This document shows positions 37,212-46,091 of a stretch of 64,000 nt of DNA, one piece after another (position 1 is the first letter of the stretch; each line of letters begins with the position of its first letter). This stretch comes from Sipunculus nudus (Eukaryota; Annelida; Sipuncula; Golfingiida; Sipunculidae): NCBI GenBank assembly GCA_026874595.1, contig JAPPUL010000076.1, forward strand, positions 436,001 through 500,000. The letters are read 5' to 3'. The translations under genes were made by a program, and so were the position numbers. The notes under the pieces are model-generated. The model searched no databases. It had not been told where the DNA came from and saw nothing but the letters and a program-made list of their open reading frames with translations.

Positions 37212-37807
37212 GCAACTATTTTAGTAAAGTAAAAAACCCTAAGTTCCATATGCTTACATCCATGCATAAAATAGTTAATATATGTTATATAACTATTATA
37301 AAGAGAGTTCTATTTTCTTAATATTATTTAGACGCTATTACTTAAGCTTTATAAAATGCTTATGTATGCTTTGTACTGCTTTATTAGCATCCTCATCTTT
37401 TATCACGCATGCCTTACAACTATTTTAGTAAAGTAAAAAACCCTAAGTCCTATATGCTTACATCCAGCTATATAATAGCTTATATTGCTATATAACTACT
37501 ATAAAGAAAGTTCTATTTTCTTATATTATTTTAACGCTATTGCTTTATAAAATGCTTATGTATGCTTTGTAGTGCTTTATTAGCATCCTCATCTTTTATC
37601 ACGCATGCCTTACAACTATTTTAGTAAATTAAAAAACCCTAAGTTCCATATGCTTACATCTCCGCATAAAATGGCTTATATATGCTATATATTATAAAAG
37701 GAGTTTTATATCTTAATCTTATTATTAAGACTGTTATTTTAACTCTATAAAATGCTTATGTATGCTTTGTACTGCTTTATTAGCATCCTCATCTTTTATC
37801 ACGCATG
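37212..37807. repeat. Threefold tandem repeat (about 197 bp) carrying copies of the lysC 3' end
   Basis: ATAAAATGCTTATGTATGCT begins at 37351, 37547 and 37747, and CAACTATTTTAGTAAA occurs at about 37212, 37417 and 37615. Only the last lysC tail belongs to the gene. The two extra tails (about 37345-37410 and 37541-37610) still read, on the minus strand, as VIKDEDANKA[V/L]QSIHKHFIK. The first ends LK-stop and the second Q-stop. The breakpoint in lysC is after ACGCATG. This accounts for the 595-base gap between carD and lysC. Confidence 0.93.
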
Positions 37808-39113
37808 ATATGTTAATCTCGGAGGAGCCTTGTGATATCATCTCAATATTTATACCATTTTGAGAAAGGCAGCTAAAAAGTCCTCCCGCAATCCCTATCG
37901 TCTCTTTCATCCTTTGCCCTACGACGCTTAGTATAGTTCGGTTTGTGTTTATAGTAATTTCACCTATCTTGCTAAGCTCATCATGTATAATATCAAGATT
38001 AGTTAGCTTGGCAATAGTTAAAGAAACGCTTACCTCAGATGTTGAGATTAAATCTATTACAACTCCATGCTCTTCGAATATACGAAATATCTTTGCCATA
38101 AAACCATATGCCAAAAGCATCCTGTTTGACCTTATAGTCAATATTGTAATATTTCTTTTTGTTGTTATGCTTTTTACTATTTTGTCATCTTTTACTTCTT
38201 TGTCTGTTATTAGTGTCCCTTCTCCTTGAGGCTTTAGTGTGTTTTTAATTCTTACGGCTATTCCATCTTTGCTAACTCTCTCCATAGTGAAAGGATGTAT
38301 AACCTCAGAGCCAAAATAGCTTAACTCAGCAGCCTCAGCTGTCGTTACAAAGGGAAGAATGGAGGCTTCTTTTACTAATTTTGGGTCTGCACTAAATATA
38401 CCATCTACCTCCTTCCAAATTTGTAGTTCAGTAGCTTTCATAACGCTTGCAGTTATTGAGCTTGTATAGTCGGTATAGCCACGCCCAACACTTTTCATAA
38501 TCCCGCCAGGTATCTCTCCGATAAAGCCTGTTAGCACAGGCACTTTATTAAGTTTTATTAACTTCTCAAGTTCTTGTTTTAGATTATCTTCAAGTCCTTT
38601 ATAAAAGGCTTTGTTTGGATATGAGAAATTCTTGGGTGCTATATTCGATAAATCTACATATAAAGCATCAAGTTCAAGCTCTTTTAATATCTGAGATAAT
38701 ATCATTGCTGAAAGCTTCTCCCCAACACGTAATACTCGATCTGAAGACAAGGGTGATAGTTCTCTTATTATTGTTAGTGCCTCGAAAAACTGCTCAAGCC
38801 GTACAAATAATTCATCTATAAAAGAAGTTGCATCATCGTATGTAGCCTTTTTTTTAAGGCATTTTGAGACTATATTAATATGAAACTCTTTAAGCTCTAA
38901 AAAAAGCTCCTTATAATCCATCTGCCTTATAGCAAGTGCTGCAATCTTTAACAACCTACTTGTAACGCCATGTGCTTTTGTCGTGCTGCTCATAGCGGAT
39001 ACTACAACTATTGTATTATAACTTTGTGTACTTTTTTTAATAATCGATGCAACTTGCAAAAGCTTATCATGAGTGCCAAGCGACGTGCCACCGTATTTTT
39101 GTACTACTATCAC
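37734..39113 (-). CDS. lysC: Aspartate kinase
   Basis: First step of the aspartate pathway (lysine, threonine, methionine, diaminopimelate). The 459-residue monofunctional protein has the kinase domain with IVVQKYGGTSLG at the start, SVGRGYTDYTSS and WKEVDGIFSADPK. The C-terminus has two ACT regulatory domains (TILTIRSNRML and ILSVVGQRMKETIGIAGGLF), so feedback control by an amino acid is likely. No fused homoserine dehydrogenase. Its 3' end is copied twice more downstream. Confidence 0.96.
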   Translation of the reverse strand: MIVVQKYGGTSLGTHDKLLQVASIIKKSTQSYNTIVVVSAMSSTTKAHGVTSRLLKIAALAIRQMDYKELFLELKEFHINIVSKCLKKKATYDDATSFIDELFVRLEQFFEALTIIRELSPLSSDRVLRVGEKLSAMILSQILKELELDALYVDLSNIAPKNFSYPNKAFYKGLEDNLKQELEKLIKLNKVPVLTGFIGEIPGGIMKSVGRGYTDYTSSITASVMKATELQIWKEVDGIFSADPKLVKEASILPFVTTAEAAELSYFGSEVIHPFTMERVSKDGIAVRIKNTLKPQGEGTLITDKEVKDDKIVKSITTKRNITILTIRSNRMLLAYGFMAKIFRIFEEHGVVIDLISTSEVSVSLTIAKLTNLDIIHDELSKIGEITINTNRTILSVVGQRMKETIGIAGGLFSCLSQNGINIEMISQGSSEINISCVIKDEDANKAVQSIHKHFIELK

Positions 39114-39239
39114 TTTGAACTTATAACCTAACTTAGTCTTTATTGGATTTCTTTAAGGCTTGAAGTTAAAAGAATTTTATATCATTGTCAAGTAAGTTAT
39201 AGGTATAGAAAATATTTGTGATTGTTTTTTTTGAAAGCT

Positions 39240-39722
39240 TTATTTTGAATTAATCATATTAAGGGCCTTTTTAGCCGCACGTTTTAATAATAAACTTTGA
39301 TTTTTAAGGAATGGTTTTATAATCCATCTTGCCTTTTGGTCCTTAATCTTTCCGAGAGTTAGAATAAGTTCCCTTTGTACAAAAAGCTCAGGTTCAACAC
39401 GAAGCCTTCTTATTAATGGATTTATGGTTTGAAAGTATTTTAATTTAGCAAGAATACGAATTGCGTTTATCCGGACAAAAGCAGACTTATCATCAAGGGC
39501 ATATAGTAGCGGTTCAAGAACTTTTTTATCTTTAAAGGAAGCCAGACTTTTAATGGTTTTAAGACGAATTGACAAGTTATTAGAAACTTTAAGAATGTGC
39601 AGCGCATTTTTAATATAAGCTTTTGATGTTGTAATATTAGCAGTTTTTGCAGCTTTAACATTAGCTAAAAACAAAGTTCCAGATAGTATTATTATAAATA
39701 AGTGTACTTTCTTTGATATCAT
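39240..39722 (-). CDS. Secreted or periplasmic HEAT-repeat protein
   Basis: A 160-residue protein. A signal peptide (KKVHLFIIILSGTLFLANVKA) has a plausible AxA-like cleavage site around residue 24. The remainder consists of about three HEAT-like repeats: IRLKTIKSLASFKDKKVLEP, VRINAIRILAKLKYFQTINP, and VQRELILTLGKIKDQKARWI. Such solenoids bind proteins; no partner is suggested. It is divergent from hemE. Confidence 0.7.
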   Translation of the reverse strand: MISKKVHLFIIILSGTLFLANVKAAKTANITTSKAYIKNALHILKVSNNLSIRLKTIKSLASFKDKKVLEPLLYALDDKSAFVRINAIRILAKLKYFQTINPLIRRLRVEPELFVQRELILTLGKIKDQKARWIIKPFLKNQSLLLKRAAKKALNMINSK

Positions 39723-39769
39723 AATTAGTTTTAAGAGATATTTTGTAAGTAAAAAGATTTATTTTAGAT

Positions 39770-39785
39770 TATGCACAATTGCATA
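39770..39785. promoter_or_regulatory. 16-bp palindrome between the HEAT gene and hemE
   Basis: TATGCA-caat-TGCATA is a perfect 6-4-6 inverted repeat about 46 bases before hemE, suitable for a dimeric regulator. It is not an FNR or Fur consensus. No regulator gene is next to it. Confidence 0.35.
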
Positions 39786-39831
39786 CATACAAATAACGAC
39801 TTAGAAAAGGAAAGGATTAGTAAAATTTATT

Positions 39832-40938
39832 ATGGATATTAAAGACGGCATAAAAGGGATGCAAAAAGGGATGCAAAAAGGAACACATCGTTTTATAGAA
39901 GCGGCATTTATGCGTAAAACAGATCGTATACCGGTATGGCTTATGCGGCAAGCGGGACGTTATATGAAGGAGTATAGGGCAATACGAACTAAACATAGTT
40001 TTCTTTCTATGTGTAAGACAAAGGAGCTTGCGTGCGAGGTAACACTTTTGCCAATAGAGCTTCTTGATGTAGATGCGGCAATACTTTTTTCTGACATACT
40101 AATAATTCTAGAAACGCTTGGGTTTAATGTAAGTTTTGGGGATGGTGGTCCTGTAATAGGTGGTCCTTTAATTAATAAGATAGGTAATAAGAGGGAGGAT
40201 ATAGAGCGTCTTGATAGTATATCGGTTTATGAGCGTTTGGGATTTGTAATGGATGCAATAAAGCTGGTAAAGGATGAGCTTGGGGGACGAAAGCCGTTAA
40301 TAGGATTTGGGGGAGCGCCGTTTACGCTTATGAGCTATGTAATTGAGGGGGGAGGGAGTATAAATCTTAAAAAGACTAAGATGTGGATGAATGAAAATCC
40401 TGCTTCAGCCCATATGTTACTTGAAAAGCTAACAAAGAAGACAATAGAATATCTTAATGCCCAAATAGAGGCGGGAGCAGATGCAATACAGATATTTGAC
40501 ACATGGGCAGGGCTTTTGTCTTATGATAATTTCAAAGAGTATTCCTTAAAATATATAAAAGAAGTGCTTGGAGGGCTTAAACGGGCTGGGGTACCGATTA
40601 TAGTATTTGGAAAAGGGCTTGGTCTTTCGTATTTTGATTTATTGGAACTTGATATAAATGTACTAAGCGTTGATTGGACGGTAGACATGTGTCGTCTTGG
40701 TGTGTATGCAAAGGAGAATGGATATAAAGTTAGCATACAAGGGAACTTAGATCCTACTATACTTTATATGAGTCGTGATACGATAGAAAAGGAAGTAAAG
40801 GTATTATTAAAAAAGATGAGTAGCTACGAAGGGTATATATTTAACTTAGGTCATGGGATAATGCCAGACATACCGTATAGCAACGTAGAATACTTAGTAG
40901 AGAAGGTAAAGGAGCTTGGGAATGGGAAGAGAAGTTGA
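39832..40938 (+). CDS. hemE: Uroporphyrinogen decarboxylase
   Basis: Converts uroporphyrinogen III to coproporphyrinogen III. The product has 368 residues. RIPVWLMRQAGRYMKEYRAI is the first family signature; IGFGGAPFTLMSYVIEGG is the second and FDTWAGLLS the third. The N-terminal GIKGMQKGMQKG comes from a 12-bp tandem duplication and is not conserved. It opens a four-gene heme cluster and overlaps hemN by 17 bases. Confidence 0.97.
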   Translation: MDIKDGIKGMQKGMQKGTHRFIEAAFMRKTDRIPVWLMRQAGRYMKEYRAIRTKHSFLSMCKTKELACEVTLLPIELLDVDAAILFSDILIILETLGFNVSFGDGGPVIGGPLINKIGNKREDIERLDSISVYERLGFVMDAIKLVKDELGGRKPLIGFGGAPFTLMSYVIEGGGSINLKKTKMWMNENPASAHMLLEKLTKKTIEYLNAQIEAGADAIQIFDTWAGLLSYDNFKEYSLKYIKEVLGGLKRAGVPIIVFGKGLGLSYFDLLELDINVLSVDWTVDMCRLGVYAKENGYKVSIQGNLDPTILYMSRDTIEKEVKVLLKKMSSYEGYIFNLGHGIMPDIPYSNVEYLVEKVKELGNGKRS

Positions 40939-42310
40939 TATAGAGTTATTAGAGGAATATAATAAAGCGATACCGCGCTACACAAGTTACCCGACGGCGG
41001 TAGACTGGAGTGAGTGTTATGGTGAAGTAGATTATAAGGAGGCGCTTTTAGTTTTGGGGGATGAGGTAAGGGGGGGTGGCAGTGCAGATGGAGTATCATT
41101 ATACATTCATATACCTTTTTGTGCAGAGCGATGTTACTACTGTGCCTGTCACGTAATAATAGATAAGAATAGACATTACGTAGAGAAGTATATAGATTAT
41201 CTTGAGAAGGAGATAAAGCTGTTTGAAGAGGAGGTAGGTCAGAAGCTTAGGGTAAAGCAATTGCACTGGGGTGGTGGCACTCCGACGTTTCTAAATGAGG
41301 ATGAGCTTAAGAGATTGTATAATGTAATAGAGAAAAGTTTTGAGATAGAGGGTGGTAGTGAGCAAGCAATTGAGATAGACCCGTGCGTCACGACAAAAGA
41401 ACAACTTACAACATTGTATAAACTTGGCTTTAATCGTTTAAGTATGGGGGTACAAGATTTTGATGAGCGTGTACAGGATGCAGTAAATAGGCATCAGAGT
41501 TATGAGTTTACGAGGGAGCTAATAGAACATGGACGAAGACTTGGATTTAAGGGGACAAACGTAGATTTAATATATGGCTTACCTTTGCAGAGTGTAAAGT
41601 CGTTTGAGTTGACAGTAGATAAGGTGATGGAGCTTGAAGTTGATCGGGTAGCCTTATTTAGTTATGCAAAGGTTCCGTGGATAAAGCCACATCAGAAGCG
41701 GATAGAGGATAGAGATTTACCGAGTTTACGGGAGAAGTTTGCAATATTTCTGATGGCCCGCAAGAAGTTTATGGGAGTAGGTTATAAGGCTATAGGGATG
41801 GATCATTTTGCACGGGAAGGAGATGAGCTTTCAGATGCTTTGACAAATAAGAGATTACACAGGAATTTCATGGGTTATACGGTATCGAAAACGAGTAATT
41901 ATATAGGTTTTGGAGTAAGTTCAATAGGGTATGTGAGTGAGGGTTTTGTGCAGAACGTAAAGACGTTAAGAGAGTATTATGCTTGTCTTGATAGGGATGA
42001 GCTACCGATATGTCGCGGTCTTAAATTAGACAGGGATGATCTTATAAGAAAATGGGTGATAGAGAGTATAATGTGTGAGTTCTCGCTAAACTTTGCAAGT
42101 TTTAAGAAAGAGAATAAAATAGACTTTAGAGAATATTTTAAAGAAGAGCTTAAAAGCTTAAAAGAGTATGAGGCTGTAGGTTTAGTAAAGGTATTGGAAG
42201 GAGGGATAGAGATTAGCAAGACAGGGTGTTTATTTGTAAGGAACATAGCATCAGTATTTGACAAATACCTGCGTGAGAAGGGAGAGAGTAGGTTTTCCAA
42301 AGCGATATAA
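40922..42310 (+). CDS. hemN: Oxygen-independent coproporphyrinogen III dehydrogenase
   Basis: Radical SAM enzyme that oxidatively decarboxylates coproporphyrinogen III to protoporphyrinogen IX without oxygen. ATG 40922 has AAGGAG eight bases upstream, inside the end of hemE. The cluster motif is IPFCAERCYYCACH, with the CxxxCxxC triad and the extra Cys typical of true HemN. WGGGTPTFL and SMGVQDFDERVQDAVNRHQS further separate it from HemW. Length 462 residues is normal. Confidence 0.96.
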   Translation: MGREVDIELLEEYNKAIPRYTSYPTAVDWSECYGEVDYKEALLVLGDEVRGGGSADGVSLYIHIPFCAERCYYCACHVIIDKNRHYVEKYIDYLEKEIKLFEEEVGQKLRVKQLHWGGGTPTFLNEDELKRLYNVIEKSFEIEGGSEQAIEIDPCVTTKEQLTTLYKLGFNRLSMGVQDFDERVQDAVNRHQSYEFTRELIEHGRRLGFKGTNVDLIYGLPLQSVKSFELTVDKVMELEVDRVALFSYAKVPWIKPHQKRIEDRDLPSLREKFAIFLMARKKFMGVGYKAIGMDHFAREGDELSDALTNKRLHRNFMGYTVSKTSNYIGFGVSSIGYVSEGFVQNVKTLREYYACLDRDELPICRGLKLDRDDLIRKWVIESIMCEFSLNFASFKKENKIDFREYFKEELKSLKEYEAVGLVKVLEGGIEISKTGCLFVRNIASVFDKYLREKGESRFSKAI

Positions 42311-42341
42311 AAGTATTATTTGGTATAAATCTATAATATGA

Positions 42342-43424
42342 ATGGATAAAAGGTTTTTAGGGATGGAGATAAAGAGTAGGGATGGAGATAAAGAGCTAAA
42401 ATGTCATATGGATAATAGTTTAAAGTACGGGGTTTTACTAATAAACATGGGGGGTCCGTCTAATATAGAAGGGATAAGGCCGTTTTTAAATAATCTCTTT
42501 ATGGATAAAGACATAATAGAGTTTCCGTTTGAATTTATGAGGAAGCCCTTATCTCGTATAATAAGCAAATTACGAACAAAAGGGCTTATAAGTAGATACG
42601 AGTTAATGGGAGGGGGCTCACCGATACTAGCTACTACGTTAGGGCAAGCTGAAGGAGTTAGAAGATGTCTATCTTTGAATTTGGATGTAAAAGCCTACGT
42701 GGGGATGCGCTATACAAGTCCTTTTATAGAAGAAGCACTTTTAGGGATAAAAGAAGATGGAATAGAAGAGCTAATAGTGCTACCGATGTATCCGCACTAT
42801 TCAATAACGTCAACAGGATCGGCGATAAACGAGTTAAAACGGCAGCTAGAAAGTCAGGGGTTAAAAATAGGTGTTAAAATAATTCGTCAATGGTATAACT
42901 ATCCAGGCTATATAGAATCACTTGTAAAGTTAATAGAAGAAGGGCTTATGGATTTGGAGGGTAGAGTGGATTCAAAAGAGAAAGTAAATTTAGTATTTTC
43001 AGCACACGGAGTACCTGAAAGTCTAGTAAAGCGAGGGGATCCCTACAAAGAACATATAGAGGGGACGGTTTCACAGGTGGTAAAGCACTTTTCATCTAAT
43101 AAGTATTATATATGCTATCAAAGTAAAGTAGGCCCTTTAAAGTGGCTTGAACCGAGTACAGAAAAGACAATACAAAAGATAAGCAAAGGGAAAGACAAAG
43201 CAATATTAGTAATACCGATAAGCTTTGTAACAGACAATTATGAAACAAGCTATGAGATAGATGTAGAGTATAAGGAGCTTGCAAGCGTGAGTGGGATTGA
43301 AATATTTCATAGGACAAGGGCACTAGGAGTAGATGAATTATTTATAAAGAGCCTGTGTGAGTTGGTTATGGAGGAGATAGAGCTGGGAGATAGAGGTGGC
43401 GGTATAGGTGGAGATAGAGGGTGA
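42342..43424 (+). CDS. hemH: Ferrochelatase
   Basis: Inserts ferrous iron into the porphyrin in the last step of heme synthesis. It has 360 residues from the first ATG, with GVLLINMGGPSN at the domain start and the active-site His in FSAHGVPESLVKRGDPY. The first 25 residues are extra and contain a tandem duplication (GMEIKSRDGDKE). ATG 42363, with AAAAGG nine bases upstream, may be the real start. The 3' end also has a short repeat (GDRGGGIGGDRG). Confidence 0.95.
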   Translation: MDKRFLGMEIKSRDGDKELKCHMDNSLKYGVLLINMGGPSNIEGIRPFLNNLFMDKDIIEFPFEFMRKPLSRIISKLRTKGLISRYELMGGGSPILATTLGQAEGVRRCLSLNLDVKAYVGMRYTSPFIEEALLGIKEDGIEELIVLPMYPHYSITSTGSAINELKRQLESQGLKIGVKIIRQWYNYPGYIESLVKLIEEGLMDLEGRVDSKEKVNLVFSAHGVPESLVKRGDPYKEHIEGTVSQVVKHFSSNKYYICYQSKVGPLKWLEPSTEKTIQKISKGKDKAILVIPISFVTDNYETSYEIDVEYKELASVSGIEIFHRTRALGVDELFIKSLCELVMEEIELGDRGGGIGGDRG

Positions 43425-43483
43425 GATTCAGATTGTTTTTTTTTTAAAACTATGGTTTAGGATATTTATAGAGAGGAAATGGA

Positions 43484-44878
43484 TTGAAAAGGGTAGTGGT
43501 TATAGGAGGAGGGATAAGCGGGTTATCATTATGCTATTATTTAAAGAAGCGGATATCTTTAGAAGGTTTGGGTATAGAGATAAAATTGCTTGAGGGGACG
43601 TTGCGGCTTGGGGGTAATATACGAACGGAGCATGAGGATGGCTTTACATTTGAGCTTGGGCCGCGGGGTTTTTTGGGGGAGGGCAGGCGGACATTAGAGT
43701 TAACAGAGGAGCTTGGGTTGTGGGAGGAGAAGGTAGAAAGCGATGATATTGCTCGGATAAGATATGTATATAGGGATAAACTAATAAAGCTTGGGGGTGC
43801 ATCACTTTTGAAGCTAGTGGGTTTTAATGGTTTTAGGGCTTTATTTTGTGAATATTTCAAGCGTGATGGTGGGGTTGTGGAGACAGATGAGAGTGTATAT
43901 GAGTTTATGAGTCGACGGTTTTCGGTGGAGGTGGTGGATAAATTTATAGAGCTTTTTATAGCGGGAGTATATGCGGGAGATGTAAGGAAGCTTAGTGCGC
44001 GGTCGATATTCCCGAAGTTGTATAATTATTATGAAGGTTCTGGGTCGATATTGAAGGGAGTTCTTAGGAACAGGGGGGGAGCTTTAGAGGGGGAGGGGAG
44101 TGAGTTTGGACAGAGGGTATGCGGGGTTGGAAGGCGTCGTCTAATAAGTTATAAAGGAGGGATGATAAGATTAGTAAAAGCCTTAGGAGAGAGTTTATCA
44201 GAAGAGATAGAGTTAGGAGCTTTAGTTAAGAAGTTAGAATATAGAGAAGATGGGGTTATTATAAGTTATACAAGTGGGGTAGGAGGGAAAGGAGTTAAAA
44301 AACTTAAAGCAGACAAAGTATTTATAGCAACTCCCTCCTACGTGGCGTCAAAATGTATAAGAGAAAGCCTACCAGAACTTGCAAAGGTGTTGTCAAAGAT
44401 AGAGTATGCGCCGCTAAAGGTAATAAGCTTAGGCTATAAGAGGGGAGTAAATAAGTATAGGGGTTTTGGATTTTTGAGTCCGAGGAGCGAGGAGATAAAG
44501 GCACTTGGTTGTATATGGAACGATATGGTATTCCCGGGTTTTGCTCCTGATGGGATGAATAATATGACATTAATGTACGGAGGGGCCTTATATCCTGAGA
44601 TGGTAGATTGGAGCGAGGGAAGATATATAGAAGTTGTAAGAAAGGATTTAGAGCTATCGATGGGGATAAGGGGGAGATATGATTTATTAAAGAGTTATAA
44701 GTATGCGCATGCAATACCGCAGTATACAATAGGGCATGGGAGGCGTCTTGAGGCTATTGAGGAGATATTAAGAGGGTATAAGAGGATAATGCTGTTGGGT
44801 AATTATTTAAACGGGGTAGGTCTTAATGACTGTGTAGGGGGAGCGTACGAGCTTGCAAATAGTTGTAATTTAGACTAA
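43484..44878 (+). CDS. hemY: Protoporphyrinogen oxidase, FAD-dependent HemY type
   Basis: Oxidises protoporphyrinogen IX to protoporphyrin IX with FAD; databases also label this family hemG. TTG 43484 has GAGAGG seven bases upstream and gives 464 residues. The dinucleotide motif VVVIGGGISGLSLCYYLKKR is at the N-terminus, LGPRGFLG and FIAGVYAGDVRKLSARSIFP are typical, and the C-terminus returns to the FAD site (LLGNYLNGVGLNDCVGGAYE). This class normally uses oxygen, while the cluster's HemN does not. A coproporphyrinogen-oxidase role as in Gram-positives is less likely because hemN is present. Confidence 0.93.
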   Translation: MKRVVVIGGGISGLSLCYYLKKRISLEGLGIEIKLLEGTLRLGGNIRTEHEDGFTFELGPRGFLGEGRRTLELTEELGLWEEKVESDDIARIRYVYRDKLIKLGGASLLKLVGFNGFRALFCEYFKRDGGVVETDESVYEFMSRRFSVEVVDKFIELFIAGVYAGDVRKLSARSIFPKLYNYYEGSGSILKGVLRNRGGALEGEGSEFGQRVCGVGRRRLISYKGGMIRLVKALGESLSEEIELGALVKKLEYREDGVIISYTSGVGGKGVKKLKADKVFIATPSYVASKCIRESLPELAKVLSKIEYAPLKVISLGYKRGVNKYRGFGFLSPRSEEIKALGCIWNDMVFPGFAPDGMNNMTLMYGGALYPEMVDWSEGRYIEVVRKDLELSMGIRGRYDLLKSYKYAHAIPQYTIGHGRRLEAIEEILRGYKRIMLLGNYLNGVGLNDCVGGAYELANSCNLD

Positions 44879-44894
44879 GTTATGTTATTGTGCT

Positions 44895-44972
44895 ATGGAA
44901 GGTAAGATTGTAGGGGTAGAGTTTAGCGGGACAAATATTAAAGGTATTGTTTATTTTGAGTTTTTTTCTTAA
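44895..44972 (+). pseudogene. Possible remnant of a ROK/ASKHA kinase N-terminus
   Basis: A 25-codon frame MEGKIVGVEFSGTNIKGIVY followed by EFFS and stop resembles the first strand-loop of ROK sugar kinases (G.DfGGTNiK). No continuation is visible in other frames before ispG at 45027. It has no good Shine-Dalgarno and ends in a T-rich stretch. It could be a decayed fragment or chance. Confidence 0.25.
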
Positions 44973-45026
44973 CTTTAGGATTATTAAATAGGCTTTGATG
45001 ATAGTGATATATAGGGAAGTAAATAT

Positions 45027-46091
45027 ATGATAGAGCGAAAGAAAACACGAAAGATAAAACTAGGCAAGCTGTACGTGGGAGGGGACAGTCCGATTACGAT
45101 ACAGTCGATGACAAATACAAGCACAACGGATGTTGAGGGGACGATAAAACAAATACATGAGTTAGAGAAAGCCGGTTGTGAAATAGTAAGGATATCAGTT
45201 CCGAATATGCAATCAGCGCGAGTGGTGCATAAGATAAAAGAGAATATAAAGATACCGCTCATAGCAGACATACACTTTGATTATAGGCTAGCGTTAGAAA
45301 GCATTAAACAGGGAGTAGACGGACTTCGCCTTAATCCAGGAAATATAAAAAGACAAGATAAGATACGTTTAATAGTAGAAGAGGCCCGCAAGAAGGAGCT
45401 TCCGATAAGGATAGGAGTGAATGGGGGGTCAATAGACAGGGAAAGATATAGTGTAATATCAGCAGAGAATCTAGTATTGTCGGCATTGGAACATATAAAG
45501 ATATTGGAAGAGCTTGAATATTATAATATAAAGGTATCACTAAAGGCAAGCGACGTACCGATGACGATAGAAAGTTATAAACTAATGAGCAAGACAAGAG
45601 ACTATCCTTTACATCTTGGGGTAACAGAGGCAGGGACGTTCTTTTCGGGTTCAATAAAAAGCACACTGGGAATAGGGACACTACTTAGCATGGGGATAGG
45701 CGACACATTTCGGGTATCACTAACAGCCGATCCTTGCGAGGAAATACGTGTAGGGAAAGAGATATTAAAATCTTTAAAGATACGAAATAATGGTATAGAA
45801 TATATATCGTGCCCGACGTGCGGACGGTGTGAAATAGATGTAATAGGGATGACGGAGAAGGTAGAGAGGGAGCTTTTGGGTGTTGAGCCTAAAAAGCCGA
45901 TAAAGGTGGCTATAATGGGTTGTTTGGTAAATGGGCCTGGAGAGGCAAGTGAGGCAGACGTTGGGATATCTGGGGGTAAGGGGGTTGGTATGGTATTTAA
46001 AAAGGGCAAGCAAATGGGGCGAATAAAAGAGGAAGAGATAGTACCAGAACTAGTGTCTGAGGTAAAGAAGCTAGCGAATTATGAGGACTGA
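45027..46091 (+). CDS. ispG: 4-hydroxy-3-methylbut-2-enyl-diphosphate synthase
   Basis: Iron-sulfur enzyme of the MEP isoprenoid pathway. It has 354 residues, the short bacterial form without the plant-type insert. GDSPITIQSMTNTSTTDVEG and PLIADIHFDYRLAL are signatures. Cluster ligands are visible in SCPTCGRCEID (about 261-271) and in GCLVNGPGEA (Cys and Glu, about 298-306). The larE-like gene overlaps its end by 11 bases. ispF is at 8496. Confidence 0.97.
   Translation: MIERKKTRKIKLGKLYVGGDSPITIQSMTNTSTTDVEGTIKQIHELEKAGCEIVRISVPNMQSARVVHKIKENIKIPLIADIHFDYRLALESIKQGVDGLRLNPGNIKRQDKIRLIVEEARKKELPIRIGVNGGSIDRERYSVISAENLVLSALEHIKILEELEYYNIKVSLKASDVPMTIESYKLMSKTRDYPLHLGVTEAGTFFSGSIKSTLGIGTLLSMGIGDTFRVSLTADPCEEIRVGKEILKSLKIRNNGIEYISCPTCGRCEIDVIGMTEKVERELLGVEPKKPIKVAIMGCLVNGPGEASEADVGISGGKGVGMVFKKGKQMGRIKEEEIVPELVSEVKKLANYED

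Noticed and set aside
37100-37321. Plus-strand 73-residue frame in the lysC-carD gap
   Set aside because: It overlaps the carD start and the repeat array, has no ribosome site and no recognisable domain.
40916-40921. TTG start for hemN at 40916
   Set aside because: ATG 40922 is better spaced from AAGGAG (eight bases).
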